This document shows, in pieces, positions 44,595-53,414 of a stretch of 64,000 nt of DNA. The DNA comes from Variovorax sp. S12S4 (GTDB lineage: Bacteria > Pseudomonadota > Gammaproteobacteria > Burkholderiales > Burkholderiaceae_C). A program made the position numbers and the translations under genes. How positions within the stretch are numbered: the first letter of the stretch is position 1; each line of letters begins with the position of its first letter. Below the pieces are notes generated by a model that was not told where the DNA came from, made no database searches, and was given only the letters and a program-made list of their open reading frames with translations. The stretch covers positions 3,139,001 to 3,203,000 of the forward strand of contig NZ_JALPKR020000002.1 in assembly GCF_023195515.1 (NCBI RefSeq). The letters are read 5' to 3'.

Positions 44595-44691
44595 AAACCA
44601 GGTTCATAGTTGAATAAGGTGGATTATCTGGCTTGATGACCGGCGGCTGCATAGCATGCAAGGTTTCTCTACCGGGCCAGAATCCAGCACC

Positions 44692-45669
44692 ATGAAACGA
44701 ATCCAGTTCCTTCAAGGGGTTGCCGCAGCGCTCTGCCTGGCTGCATCGAGCACAGCCAGCTTCGCCCAGGGCTATCCCAACAAGCCGGTGCGGCTCGTCG
44801 TGCCGTTCCCCGCGGGCGGCGCCACCGATCTCTTTGCCCGCACGCTCGGGCAGAAGATGGGCGACAAGCTCGGCACCACGCTGATCATCGACAACAAGCC
44901 GGGGGCCGGCGGTGCCATCGGTTCCGACCTGGTGGCCAAGGCGCCGGCCGACGGCTACACGCTGCTGCTGGCCACCACCAGCACGCACTCGATCGGCCCG
45001 GCCATCACCAGCAAGCTGCCTTACGACACGGTGCGCGATTTCTCGCCCATCGCGCATGTGGGCGATGCGCCCAGCATCATGCTGGTGCCGGTCAATTCGC
45101 CCGCGAAAACGGTGCGCGAATGGATCGACCATGCAAAGAAGAACCCCGGCAAGCTCAACTACGCCTCCAGCGGCAACGGCACCATCGTGCAGCTCACGGC
45201 GGAGCTCTTCAAGGCGCAGGCCGGCGTGTTCGTCACGCACATTCCCTACAAGGGCACGGCGCTTGCCATTCCCGACCTGATCAGCGGCAAGATCGACGTA
45301 CTGTTCGACTCGCTGCCTACGGGCATGCCGCACGTGCGCGACGGACGCCTGCGTGCGCTCGGCGTTACCACGCTCAAGCGCAGCCCGCTCGCGCCGGAGC
45401 TGCCGCCCATTGCCGACACGCTGCCGGGCTATGAATCGAATACCTGGTTCGGCTTCTATGGACCGAAGGGTTTATCGGCGGACATCGTGGCGCGCGTCAA
45501 TAAGGCGGCCAACGAAGCGCTGGGCGACCCCGAGGTGAAGGACAAGCTTTCGCGCTTGGGCATCGAACCCGCCACTGCCGGAACGCCCGAGCAGTTCGCG
45601 AAGATGGTGGCCACCGATGCGGCCAAGTGGAAAAAGATCGTGGTCGAACGCAAGATCACCAACGAGTAA
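44692..45669 (+). CDS. Bug/TctC-family tripartite transporter substrate-binding protein
   Basis: 325 residues. Signal peptide MKRIQFLQGVAAALCLAASS to about residue 25, then the Bug signature YPNKPVRLVVPFPAGGATD and GAGGAIGSDLVAKAPADGYTLL. These periplasmic receptors are very numerous in Comamonadaceae and Bordetella and bind carboxylates or amides. It heads an operon with a gamma-glutamyltransferase-like enzyme. It could use the TctBA pair 1.4 kb upstream, since many Bug proteins have no membrane partner of their own. Confidence 0.9.
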   Translation: MKRIQFLQGVAAALCLAASSTASFAQGYPNKPVRLVVPFPAGGATDLFARTLGQKMGDKLGTTLIIDNKPGAGGAIGSDLVAKAPADGYTLLLATTSTHSIGPAITSKLPYDTVRDFSPIAHVGDAPSIMLVPVNSPAKTVREWIDHAKKNPGKLNYASSGNGTIVQLTAELFKAQAGVFVTHIPYKGTALAIPDLISGKIDVLFDSLPTGMPHVRDGRLRALGVTTLKRSPLAPELPPIADTLPGYESNTWFGFYGPKGLSADIVARVNKAANEALGDPEVKDKLSRLGIEPATAGTPEQFAKMVATDAAKWKKIVVERKITNE

Positions 45670-45683
45670 CGAGACAAACCGAC

Positions 45684-47297
45684 ATGAACTTCGATTTCAA
45701 CAATCCCTATCTCTCCACCCGCATTCCGATCTTCGCGCGCAACGTGGTGTCGACCTCGCACCCGCTGGCGTCGCAAGCCGGGCTGCGCATGCTCCAGCAG
45801 GGCGGCAACGCCGTCGATGCGGCCGTTGCCACGGCGGCCGTGATGACGCTGGTCGAGCCGGTGAGCAACGGCCTTGGCAGCGACGCGTTCTGCATCTTGT
45901 GGGACGGCAAGGAACTGCATGGCCTGAACGGCTCCGGTCCCGCACCCAAGGCCTGGACGCCTGAATACTTCAAGGCCAAGTACGGCGCCGCTGCCGCCAC
46001 GCCGCCCATGCGCGGCATCGATTCGGTCACGGTGCCGGGCGCCGTGCGCAGCTGGGTGGCGCTGAGCGACCGCTTCGGCAAGCTGCCCTTCGCCGACCTG
46101 ATGGCGCCGGCCATCGAGATTGCCGAGCGCGGCTACCTCGTGCCGCCGGTGGTGCAAGGCAAGTGGCTGGCGGCCACCTCGCTGCTCGAGTCGCAGCCGG
46201 GCTTCGCGCAAAGCTTTCTGCCCTGGGGCCGCGCACCCGAGATCGGCGAGCTGTTTCGTTTTCCCGCTGCCGCACGCGCTCTCAAGGCCATTGCCCGCAC
46301 CAAGGGCGAGGCCTACTACAGCGGCGAAATCGCTGAAGCGCTCGCCAGGTTTTCGAAGGAGCAGGGCGGCGCGCTCACGGTGGCCGACCTCTCGGCCTAC
46401 CAGCCTGAGTGGGTCAAGCCGATTTCGCGCGACTACCGCGGCCACACGCTGCACGAGATTCCGCCCAATGGCCAGGGCATTGCGGCGCTGATCGCGCTCG
46501 GCATTCTCGAGAAGTTCGACATCGCTTCGCTGCCGGTCGACTCGGTCGCTTCGCAGCACCTGCAGATCGAGGCGATGAAGCTCGCCTTTGCCGACGTGTA
46601 CCGCTACGTGTCGGAGCCATCGTCGATGACGGTGACCCCCGCGCACATGCTCGATGACGCCTACCTGGCATCGCGTGCGAGACTCATCGACGTGAAAAAG
46701 GCGCAGGACTTCAAGGCCGGCAATCCCGTGAAGGGCGGCACCATCTACCTCACGGCCGCTGACGAGAGCGGCATGATGGTGAGCTTCATCCAAAGCAACT
46801 ACATGGGCTTCGGCTCGGGTTGCGTGGAGCCCGAGTTCGGCATCAGCCTGCAGAACCGCGGCCACGGCTTCAGCCTCAAGGCTGAAAGCCCTAACGTCGT
46901 CGCACCGGGCAAGCGGCCCTTCCACACCATCATTCCGGCCTTCCTTACCAAGGACGGCCAGCCGGTGATGAGCTTTGGCGTGATGGGCGGCAACATGCAG
47001 CCGCAAGGCCACATGCAAACGCTGGTGCGCATGCTCGACTACAAGCAGAACCCGCAGGCCGCCTGCGACGCGCCGCGCTGGCGCTTCAATGCGGGACTCG
47101 AGATCAATGTCGAGGCCGCGATGAATCCGGACACGGTGCAAGGCCTGCGCGACCTCGGCCACCAGCTCGACGTGATCAACGACTCGTACCAGGACTTTGG
47201 CGCCGGCCAGTTCATCTGGCGCGCGGGCGATCCGTCGGTGGAAGGCTATGTGGCCGCCAGCGATCCGCGCCGCGACGGCGTGGCTGCAGGCTATTGA
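45684..47297 (+). CDS. Gamma-glutamyltransferase-family Ntn hydrolase
   Basis: 537 residues. GGT core: QGGNAVDAAVATAAVMTLVEP, SNGLGSDAF, PPNGQGIAALIAL, and the expected autocleavage nucleophile Thr353 in KGGTIYLTAADESG, then VMGGNMQPQGH. No signal peptide is seen, so it is probably cytoplasmic, unlike E. coli GGT. This clade includes acylases and glutathione or gamma-glutamyl amide hydrolases. It starts 14 bases after the Bug receptor gene; the receptor ligand may be its gamma-glutamyl or acyl-amide substrate (inference). Confidence 0.88.
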   Translation: MNFDFNNPYLSTRIPIFARNVVSTSHPLASQAGLRMLQQGGNAVDAAVATAAVMTLVEPVSNGLGSDAFCILWDGKELHGLNGSGPAPKAWTPEYFKAKYGAAAATPPMRGIDSVTVPGAVRSWVALSDRFGKLPFADLMAPAIEIAERGYLVPPVVQGKWLAATSLLESQPGFAQSFLPWGRAPEIGELFRFPAAARALKAIARTKGEAYYSGEIAEALARFSKEQGGALTVADLSAYQPEWVKPISRDYRGHTLHEIPPNGQGIAALIALGILEKFDIASLPVDSVASQHLQIEAMKLAFADVYRYVSEPSSMTVTPAHMLDDAYLASRARLIDVKKAQDFKAGNPVKGGTIYLTAADESGMMVSFIQSNYMGFGSGCVEPEFGISLQNRGHGFSLKAESPNVVAPGKRPFHTIIPAFLTKDGQPVMSFGVMGGNMQPQGHMQTLVRMLDYKQNPQAACDAPRWRFNAGLEINVEAAMNPDTVQGLRDLGHQLDVINDSYQDFGAGQFIWRAGDPSVEGYVAASDPRRDGVAAGY

Positions 47298-47318
47298 AGA
47301 CCGCGCGATGATCGAGGG

Positions 47319-48266
47319 ATGACCAAGTCCGCCGTACAGACCGGCATTCCCTCCGCACATGGCGGCGCAAAGAGCATTGCGCCCGGCCTCATCCTCGCTT
47401 CGCTGGGCGCCATCGCGTTCAGCGGCAAGGCCATCATCGTCAAGCTGGCCTACCGGCATGGCGTGGACGCCATCACGCTGATCATGCTGCGCATGCTGTT
47501 CGCGCTGCCGCTCTTCGCGGTGATGGCGTGGTGGGCAGGGCGCGGCAAGCCTGCGCTCACGTTTCGCGATTGGCTTGGCGTGATCGGGCTCGGCTTCTCG
47601 GGCTACTACCTCGCGAGCTTTCTCGACTTCGCGGGGCTCGCATACATCTCGGCCAGCTTCGAACGGCTGATTCTCTATCTCAACCCCACGCTGGTGCTGC
47701 TGTTCGGCTGGCTCCTGTATCGGCGGCGCGCAACGCGGCCGCAAGTGATGGGCATGATCGTGAGCTATGCCGGCGTGCTGCTCGTGTTCGGGCATGAGCT
47801 CTGGACCGGCGGCGGAGGAAAGGGCGGCGGGGCGGCGGCGTGGGGCGCGTTTCTGGTGTTCCTGAGCGCGGTGAGCTATGCGGGCTATCTCGTCTACAGC
47901 GGCGAGTTCGTCAAGCGGCTCGGGTCGCTCCGGCTCGTGGGCCTGGCAACCACCGTGGCTTGCGTGCTGTGCATCCTGCAGTTCGTGCTCACGCGGCCGA
48001 TGAGCGTTGCGATGCAGGTGGCGCCCGAGGTCATCTGGCTCTCGGTGCTGAATGCCACGGTTTGCACGGCGGTGCCTGTCCTGATGGTCATGATGGCCAT
48101 TGAGCGCATCGGCCCGGCCATGGCTGCGCAAACCGGCATGATCGGGCCTCTTTCGACCATCCTCATGGGGGTGGTCATACTTGGCGAGCCGTTCACCGCG
48201 TGGATCGCGGCCGGCACGGTGCTCGTGATTGCGGGCATCTTCGTTTTCACACGCACGGGGCGCTAG
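47319..48266 (+). CDS. EamA/DMT-family transporter
   Basis: 315 residues, ten predicted helices in two EamA repeats (for example IAPGLILASLGAIAFSGKAIIVKLAYR and PAMAAQTGMIGPLSTILMG). Drug/metabolite exporters of this fold move amino acids or metabolites. It is 21 bases after the GGT-like gene and likely cotranscribed, perhaps exporting a product. Confidence 0.87.
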   Translation: MTKSAVQTGIPSAHGGAKSIAPGLILASLGAIAFSGKAIIVKLAYRHGVDAITLIMLRMLFALPLFAVMAWWAGRGKPALTFRDWLGVIGLGFSGYYLASFLDFAGLAYISASFERLILYLNPTLVLLFGWLLYRRRATRPQVMGMIVSYAGVLLVFGHELWTGGGGKGGGAAAWGAFLVFLSAVSYAGYLVYSGEFVKRLGSLRLVGLATTVACVLCILQFVLTRPMSVAMQVAPEVIWLSVLNATVCTAVPVLMVMMAIERIGPAMAAQTGMIGPLSTILMGVVILGEPFTAWIAAGTVLVIAGIFVFTRTGR

Positions 48267-48292
48267 CGCCCCTGCAGTACAGGAGAAAAAAC

Positions 48293-49087
48293 ATGGATCT
48301 GGGCATTGCAGGCAAGACCGCGCTGGTTTGCGGCGCGAGCAAGGGGCTTGGCTACGGCTGCGCCGAAGCGCTGGTGCGCGAAGGCGTGAACGTGGTGATC
48401 GTGGCGCGCGGCGCCGAGGCGCTCGAAGCCGCGGCTGCCAAGCTGGCCGCGGCGGCAGCAGGCTCGCCGGCACCCTTCGTCAAGCACGTGGCGGCCGACA
48501 TCACGACCGAGGCCGGCCGCGCGGCTGTGTTCGCACTGGGCCATGACTTCGACATCGTCGTGACCAACGCCGGCGGCCCGCCTCCTGGCGATTTCCGCAA
48601 CTGGGACCGCGAGGCGTGGATCAAGGCGGTCGATGCCAACATGCTCACGCCCATCGAGCTCATCAAGGCCACGGTCGACGGCATGGCCAAGCGCGGCTTC
48701 GGGCGCATCGTCAACATCACCTCCAGCTCAGTGAAGTCGCCCATCGACATCCTGGGCCTTTCGAACGGCGCGCGCAGCGGCCTCACCGGCTTTGTGGCGG
48801 GCGTGGCGCGCACGGCCATCGCGGCGCAGGGCGTGACCATCAACAACCTGCTGCCCGGCTCGTTCGACACAGACCGCCTCAAGGGCACGATGGCCGGCAC
48901 GGCCCAGAAGACGGGCCAGGACTTCGACACTGTGTGGGAAGCCCGCAAGAAGAACATTCCGGCCAAGCGCTTCGGCACGCCGGCCGAGTTCGGCGCCATC
49001 TGCGCTTTCTTGTGCAGCATGCAGGCCGGCTACATGACCGGACAGAACGTGCTGGCCGACGGCGGCGCCTACCCCGGCACTTACTGA
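48293..49087 (+). CDS. Atypical SDR-family protein lacking the YxxxK catalytic pair
   Basis: 264 residues. Cofactor loop CGASKGLGYGCAEALVREG and VVTNAGGPPPGDF are SDR-like, and the C-terminus GQNVLADGGAYPGTY fits the family. At the active site ITSSSVKSPIDILGLSNGAR the usual Tyr-x-x-x-Lys is replaced: there is no tyrosine, and arginine stands where lysine is expected. This variant is known in a subgroup of bacterial SDRs annotated as 3-oxoacyl reductases. Last gene of the Bug-GGT operon; it meets a transporter gene tail to tail. Confidence 0.82.
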   Translation: MDLGIAGKTALVCGASKGLGYGCAEALVREGVNVVIVARGAEALEAAAAKLAAAAAGSPAPFVKHVAADITTEAGRAAVFALGHDFDIVVTNAGGPPPGDFRNWDREAWIKAVDANMLTPIELIKATVDGMAKRGFGRIVNITSSSVKSPIDILGLSNGARSGLTGFVAGVARTAIAAQGVTINNLLPGSFDTDRLKGTMAGTAQKTGQDFDTVWEARKKNIPAKRFGTPAEFGAICAFLCSMQAGYMTGQNVLADGGAYPGTY

Positions 49088-49102
49088 GCGCGCCTCGTGG
49101 TC

Positions 49103-50014
49103 TCAACGTTTGGATGAAGATGAGACCACGATGCCGCCCACGATCAGCAAGAAGGCCGCACCGTGGTACCAGTGCGGCGGTTCGCCGAGGAACGCCGCCG
49201 ACAACAGCGCGGCGAACAGCGGCGTGAGGTTCATGAAAAAGCTCGCCGCCTGCGGCCCGGCATGCTGCACGCCGCTGCCCCAGCAGCGGTAGGCCAGTAC
49301 GGCGGGCCCGATGCCGATGAAGGCCAGGGCCGCGAAAAGGGGCCAGCCCGGCACGATGCGCGCGTCCGCCAGCGTCCACTCTCCCGCCGCGAACCCGCCT
49401 GACCACGCAAGACCGAACACCATTTGTGCCATGAGAAACGCGGCCCAGTCTTGCCGCACGGCTTGAGGCTCGCGCGTGCGGGCCAGTATCCAGCTGTAGA
49501 AAGCCCAGGCAATGGTGCCCAGGATCATGTACAGGTCGCCCGGCACCAAGCGCAGCCCGAGCAGCTGCCGCCATTCGCCCCGGCTCAGCACCAGCAGCAC
49601 GCCAAGCATCGAAAGCACCGATCCGCCGATCTCGCGGCCGCTGACGCGGGCGCCGAAGAAAACAGCGCCGGTCGCGAGCATCCACAGCGGCAGGCTGGAG
49701 CCGACCAGCGTGACGTTGATTGGCGTAGAGGTCTGCAGCGCCAGGTACTGAAAGGCGTTGTAGCAGCCGATGCCGAGCAGCCCCAGCACCGCATAGCGCT
49801 TCCAGTGCGCCCACATCGGGCTGCCGGGGCGCAGCACGGGCCATGCAAGCGGCAGCAACAGCACGAAGGCGATGACCCAGCGCACGAAGTTCAGCGTGAG
49901 CGGCGACACCAGCTCGCGCACCATGCGGCCGACCACCGCATTGCCGGCCCACAGCAGCGGCGGCACGGTGAGCAGGAAGACGGTGAAGGGCGTGAGGCGC
50001 TGCTGAATCTGCAT
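49103..50014 (-). CDS. EamA/DMT-family transporter
   Basis: 303 residues, ten helices. Opening LTVPPLLWAGNAVVGRMVREL and the second-repeat segment PLFAALLSAAFLGEPPHWYHGAAFLLIVGGI are typical of EamA. ATG 50014 follows family N-termini; the frame continues far upstream as antisense to the quinone oxidoreductase gene and is not real coding there. Divergent from qor across a 99-base gap. Substrate unknown. Confidence 0.87.
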   Translation of the reverse strand: MQIQQRLTPFTVFLLTVPPLLWAGNAVVGRMVRELVSPLTLNFVRWVIAFVLLLPLAWPVLRPGSPMWAHWKRYAVLGLLGIGCYNAFQYLALQTSTPINVTLVGSSLPLWMLATGAVFFGARVSGREIGGSVLSMLGVLLVLSRGEWRQLLGLRLVPGDLYMILGTIAWAFYSWILARTREPQAVRQDWAAFLMAQMVFGLAWSGGFAAGEWTLADARIVPGWPLFAALAFIGIGPAVLAYRCWGSGVQHAGPQAASFFMNLTPLFAALLSAAFLGEPPHWYHGAAFLLIVGGIVVSSSSKR

Positions 50015-50113
50015 GGCCGCCGACTCTACCGGGCATTGCCCGCCGCCGCCGCGGAAAGGCCAAACGTGGCACGATGCGCGTCTTCTTTTTCGCGAGCCTT
50101 GGAGACTGCAAAG

Positions 50114-51100
50114 ATGATGAGCAAAGCCGTTCGTATCGACCGCCACGGCGGTCCCGAAGAACTGAAGATCGTCGACGTGGAGGTCGGCGAGCCGGGGCCC
50201 GGCGAAATACGCATCCGCCACAAGGCCGTGGGCCTGAACTTCATCGACACCTATCAGCGCAGCGGCCTCTACCCTTTCCAGATGCCCTTGCAGCTGGGCA
50301 TGGAAGCCTCGGGCGTGGTCGAGGCGGTGGGCGAGGGTGTCACGCACCTCAAGGCGGGCGACCGCGCCGCCTATGCGAGCCAGCCCCCGGGGGCCTACAG
50401 CGAACTGCGCGTGATGCCGGCCAAGTGCGTCTGCAAGCTGCCCGACGCCATTTCGTTCGAGACCGGCGCGGCCATGATGCTCAAGGGCCTCACGGCGCAA
50501 TACCTGCTGAAGAAGACGCTGCCCGCGGAAGGCTTGCAGCCGGGCGACTTCGTGCTGTTCCATGCCGCGGCCGGCGGGGTCGGGCTGATCGCCTGCCAAT
50601 GGGCCAAGGCGCTGGGCCTGCAGCTGATCGGCACGGCCGGCAGCGACGCCAAGTGCAAGCTTGCGCTCGAGCATGGCGCGGCGCATGCCATCAACTACAG
50701 CACCGAGAACTTCGCGGCCAGGGTGAAGGAGATCACCGGCGGCAAGGGCGTGAAGGTGGTGTACGACTCGGTCGGCAAGGACACCTGGGAAGCCTCGATC
50801 GAGTGCCTGTGCCCGTTCGGTTTGCTGGCGGTGTTCGGCAACGGCTCGGGCCCCGTGCCGCCGATCAGCCTTGGCACGCTGGCCTCGAAGGGCTCGCTCT
50901 ACGTGACGCGCCCGACGCTGTTCACGCACATTTCCACGCGCGAGAGCACACAGGCCATGGCGGACGACCTGTTCGCGGTGGTGCAGAGCGGTGCGGTCAA
51001 GATCCCGATCGACCAGCGCTACGCATTGGCCGACGTGCAGCAGGCGCACCGCGACCTCGAAGCGCGCAAGACCACGGGCTGCACGATCCTCACGCTTTGA
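50114..51100 (+). CDS. Quinone oxidoreductase (zeta-crystallin/QOR type, MDR superfamily)
   Basis: 328 residues. KAVGLNFIDTYQRSGLYPFQMPLQLGMEASGVV and NADPH motif HAAAGGVGLIACQWAKALG are diagnostic of QOR, which reduces quinones with NADPH. No zinc ligands are present, as expected. GGAGA at 50101-50105 sits 8 bases before ATG 50114; ATG 50117 is the next codon. Confidence 0.9.
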   Translation: MMSKAVRIDRHGGPEELKIVDVEVGEPGPGEIRIRHKAVGLNFIDTYQRSGLYPFQMPLQLGMEASGVVEAVGEGVTHLKAGDRAAYASQPPGAYSELRVMPAKCVCKLPDAISFETGAAMMLKGLTAQYLLKKTLPAEGLQPGDFVLFHAAAGGVGLIACQWAKALGLQLIGTAGSDAKCKLALEHGAAHAINYSTENFAARVKEITGGKGVKVVYDSVGKDTWEASIECLCPFGLLAVFGNGSGPVPPISLGTLASKGSLYVTRPTLFTHISTRESTQAMADDLFAVVQSGAVKIPIDQRYALADVQQAHRDLEARKTTGCTILTL

Positions 51101-51193
51101 GGCTCTGATAGTGCGCCACGGCCGGCCCGGCGACGGGCCAGCCTTGTCCTACCCGCGATGGGGTGTCATGCCTTCGTCTTGTGCCGGGTGCAA

Positions 51194-51211
51194 TTTGTAG
51201 CCTGCTACAAA
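51194..51211. promoter_or_regulatory. Perfect palindrome TTTGTAGC-CT-GCTACAAA
   Basis: An 18-base perfect dyad 20 bases before the start codon of the stand-alone receiver gene. It could be a protein operator, or an RNA hairpin just before the GAGGA (51215-51219). The binding protein is unknown. Confidence 0.5.
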
Positions 51212-51231
51212 GCTTGAGGAACGCCGCCACC

Positions 51232-51642
51232 ATGGACACCGTTAGAACCTTTGTTGTCGAGGACAACCCCACCATCCGCGAAAACCTGCTGGGCACCTTG
51301 CGCGAAGTGGCCAGGGTCGACCCGGTGGGCCAGGCGGAATCGGAGCGGGAGGGTACGCGTTGGCTGACGAGCAACCTCGCGCAATGGGACCTTGCCATCG
51401 TCGACCTGTTCCTGAAGGACGGCACCGGCTTCAGCGTGCTCGAGGCCTGCCGCAACCGTGAGCCGGCACAGAAGATGGTGGTGCTCAGCAACCATCTCAC
51501 CCCCGAAATGCGCCGCAAGTGCACCCAGCTCGGCGCCGATGCGGTGTTCGACAAGGCCACGGAAATCGACGACCTGATCGACTTCTGCCTGCGCCGCCGC
51601 CAGGAGCAGTTCATGCGCTCGCCGTTCCCGGTCGCGCACTGA
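51232..51642 (+). CDS. Stand-alone response-regulator receiver domain
   Basis: 136 residues, a single receiver domain with no output domain. Acidic pair Glu10-Asp11, phospho-acceptor Asp58 (LAIVDLFLKDGTG), Ser86 and Lys108 (VFDKATE) are all present. The start MDTVRTFVVEDN is preceded by GAGGA at 51215-51219. No histidine kinase is nearby. It may act by protein contact, like CheY or Spo0F, or be a phosphate sink. Confidence 0.87.
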   Translation: MDTVRTFVVEDNPTIRENLLGTLREVARVDPVGQAESEREGTRWLTSNLAQWDLAIVDLFLKDGTGFSVLEACRNREPAQKMVVLSNHLTPEMRRKCTQLGADAVFDKATEIDDLIDFCLRRRQEQFMRSPFPVAH

Positions 51643-51686
51643 CGTTTGCCTGCCGGCCTGCGCTTGCAGGCCGCCCCCAAAAAAAC

Positions 51687-53348
51687 TCAGCCCTCGATCT
51701 TCCCCAGCCGCGATTCACGCAGCCGGCTCGGTGCCAGCGCGCCGGCCGACTCGAGGATCGGGTAGGCGATGGAGCAGATGTGCGAGTTGATGCGCTTCAG
51801 GTCGCTGATCAGGTCGATGTGCAGCGAGCTGGTCTCGATGCTCAGCGTGGTGCGGTCGGACAGCCGGTCGAGGTGGGTGGTGGCATAGGCCCGTTCAAGG
51901 TCGCGGAAGCGGGCTTTTTCTTCGAGCAGCTTTTGCGCGTCGCGCACATTGCCGTTCAGGAACACGCTCATGCTCAGCCGCAGGTTGGCCACCAGCCGGC
52001 CATGCAGTTCCACGATTTCCGCCATGCCGGCGGCCGAGAAGTTGCGCTGCGGCTTGATCTTCTTGTCCTCGATGTCGATGATCACGCGCTCGATGATGTC
52101 GCCGATCTGCTCCATGTTGATGGTGAAGCTGATGATGTCGGTCCAGCGCCGGCTTTCTTCTTCGCCCAGTGCCTCGCGCGAGATGCGCGTCATGTAGTAC
52201 TTGATGGCCGAGTAAAGCTCGTCCACCGTGTCGTCGAGCTGCCGCAGTTCCTGCGACAGGCGCAGGTCGTTGTGGCGGATCACGTCGAGCGTGCCGATGA
52301 GCATGGTCTCCACGATGTCGGCCTGGTGCAGCGCCTCGCGCGCCGCGTTCGAAATGGCCAGCGAAGGCGTTGAAAGCGCCGAAGGGTCGAGGTGGTGCGG
52401 CCGCGTGGAAGTGGCCGGCTGCTGCGGCACCGGCAGCATCTTGGTGACCAGCGTTGCCACCCACTGCGTGAGGCCGATGAACCCCACGCTGATGATCACG
52501 TTGAATGCCAGGTGAAACAGCACCACGCCGTGGGTCGCGTTGGGCACTTGTGGCTGCACGTAGCGCAGCCAGAGCCCGACGAAGGGCGCGACGATCGCCA
52601 CGCCGAGCGCCTTGAACAGCAGGTTGCCCACCGTGACCTGCCGCACCGGTATGGCCGACTTGGCGGTGGTCAGCACGGCCAGCAAGCCGCTGCCGAGGTT
52701 GGCGCCGAGCACCAGCCCCAGCGCCACGTCGAGCGGAACCACGTTGGAGCTTGCCATGGCCGCCACCAGCAGCACCACGGCCAGGCTGGAATACGCCACG
52801 ATGGCGAGCGCGGCGCCAATGGTGATTTCGAGCAGCACGTCGCTGCTGAGCGAGGCCAGCAGCGCCCGCACGGCCGGGGCCGAGAAGAGCGGCTCGGTGG
52901 CTTCCACCACCAGCTGCAGCGCCAGCAGCATCAGCCCCAGGCCGATGAGCACCCGGCCCACGCGGCCCGCCACGCTGGCCGAGTGCGAAATGAACAGCAC
53001 CACGCCCACGAAGATGAACATCGGCGACAGCCACGAAAGGTCTGCCGAGAACAGCACCGAGATGAGCGCCGTGCCGACGTCCGCCCCGCGCATCACAGCC
53101 AGCGCCGCCGGCAGCGTGACCAGGCCCTGCCCCACGAAGGACGAAGTCATCAGCGACGTGGCCGTGCTCGATTGCACCAGCGCGGTCACACCGATGCCCG
53201 ACAGCGCGGCGGTGAAGCGGTTGCGCATGCTCTGCACGAGGATCTTGCGCAGGTTGGCCCCGAACACGCGCAGCACGCCCGTTCGAACGAGGTGCGTGCC
53301 CCACACCAGCAGTGCGACGGCGGCGAGCAGGTTCAGAAGATGCTTCAT
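51687..53348 (-). CDS. Na+/phosphate cotransporter-family protein with C-terminal PhoU-like domain
   Basis: 553 residues. Residues 1 to about 310 have eight or so helices with the NaPi-II repeats QSSTATSLMTSSFVGQGLVTLPAALA and GLVLGANLGSGLLAVLT. Residues about 345-540 are helical and PhoU-like (QLDDTVDELYSAIKYYM, INMEQIGDIIERVIIDIEDKK). Such fusions import phosphate or act in phosphate homeostasis. It is convergent with the receiver gene. No pst or pho genes are adjacent. Confidence 0.88.
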   Translation of the reverse strand: MKHLLNLLAAVALLVWGTHLVRTGVLRVFGANLRKILVQSMRNRFTAALSGIGVTALVQSSTATSLMTSSFVGQGLVTLPAALAVMRGADVGTALISVLFSADLSWLSPMFIFVGVVLFISHSASVAGRVGRVLIGLGLMLLALQLVVEATEPLFSAPAVRALLASLSSDVLLEITIGAALAIVAYSSLAVVLLVAAMASSNVVPLDVALGLVLGANLGSGLLAVLTTAKSAIPVRQVTVGNLLFKALGVAIVAPFVGLWLRYVQPQVPNATHGVVLFHLAFNVIISVGFIGLTQWVATLVTKMLPVPQQPATSTRPHHLDPSALSTPSLAISNAAREALHQADIVETMLIGTLDVIRHNDLRLSQELRQLDDTVDELYSAIKYYMTRISREALGEEESRRWTDIISFTINMEQIGDIIERVIIDIEDKKIKPQRNFSAAGMAEIVELHGRLVANLRLSMSVFLNGNVRDAQKLLEEKARFRDLERAYATTHLDRLSDRTTLSIETSSLHIDLISDLKRINSHICSIAYPILESAGALAPSRLRESRLGKIEG

Positions 53349-53414
53349 GGGTGCCGGTTTCTATCCTTTTCGTTTTGGTTCGTTTTCTTCAGCCCCATTT
53401 TCCACACTATGGGC

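Noticed and set aside
45456..48473. Antisense open frame of about 1005 codons across three genes
   Set aside because: It lies opposite three well-supported genes and has low-complexity shadow composition.
49096..49130. Inverted repeat CGTGGTCTC...GAGACCACG as a bidirectional terminator
   Set aside because: No T run follows on either strand and most of it lies inside the transporter coding sequence; may still be a weak hairpin.
51655..51680. Hairpin GGCCTGC-GCTT-GCAGGCC as a terminator between receiver and Na/Pi genes
   Set aside because: On the plus strand it is followed by GCCCCCAAAAAAA, and on the minus strand the T run comes before the stem, so it is not a canonical terminator.
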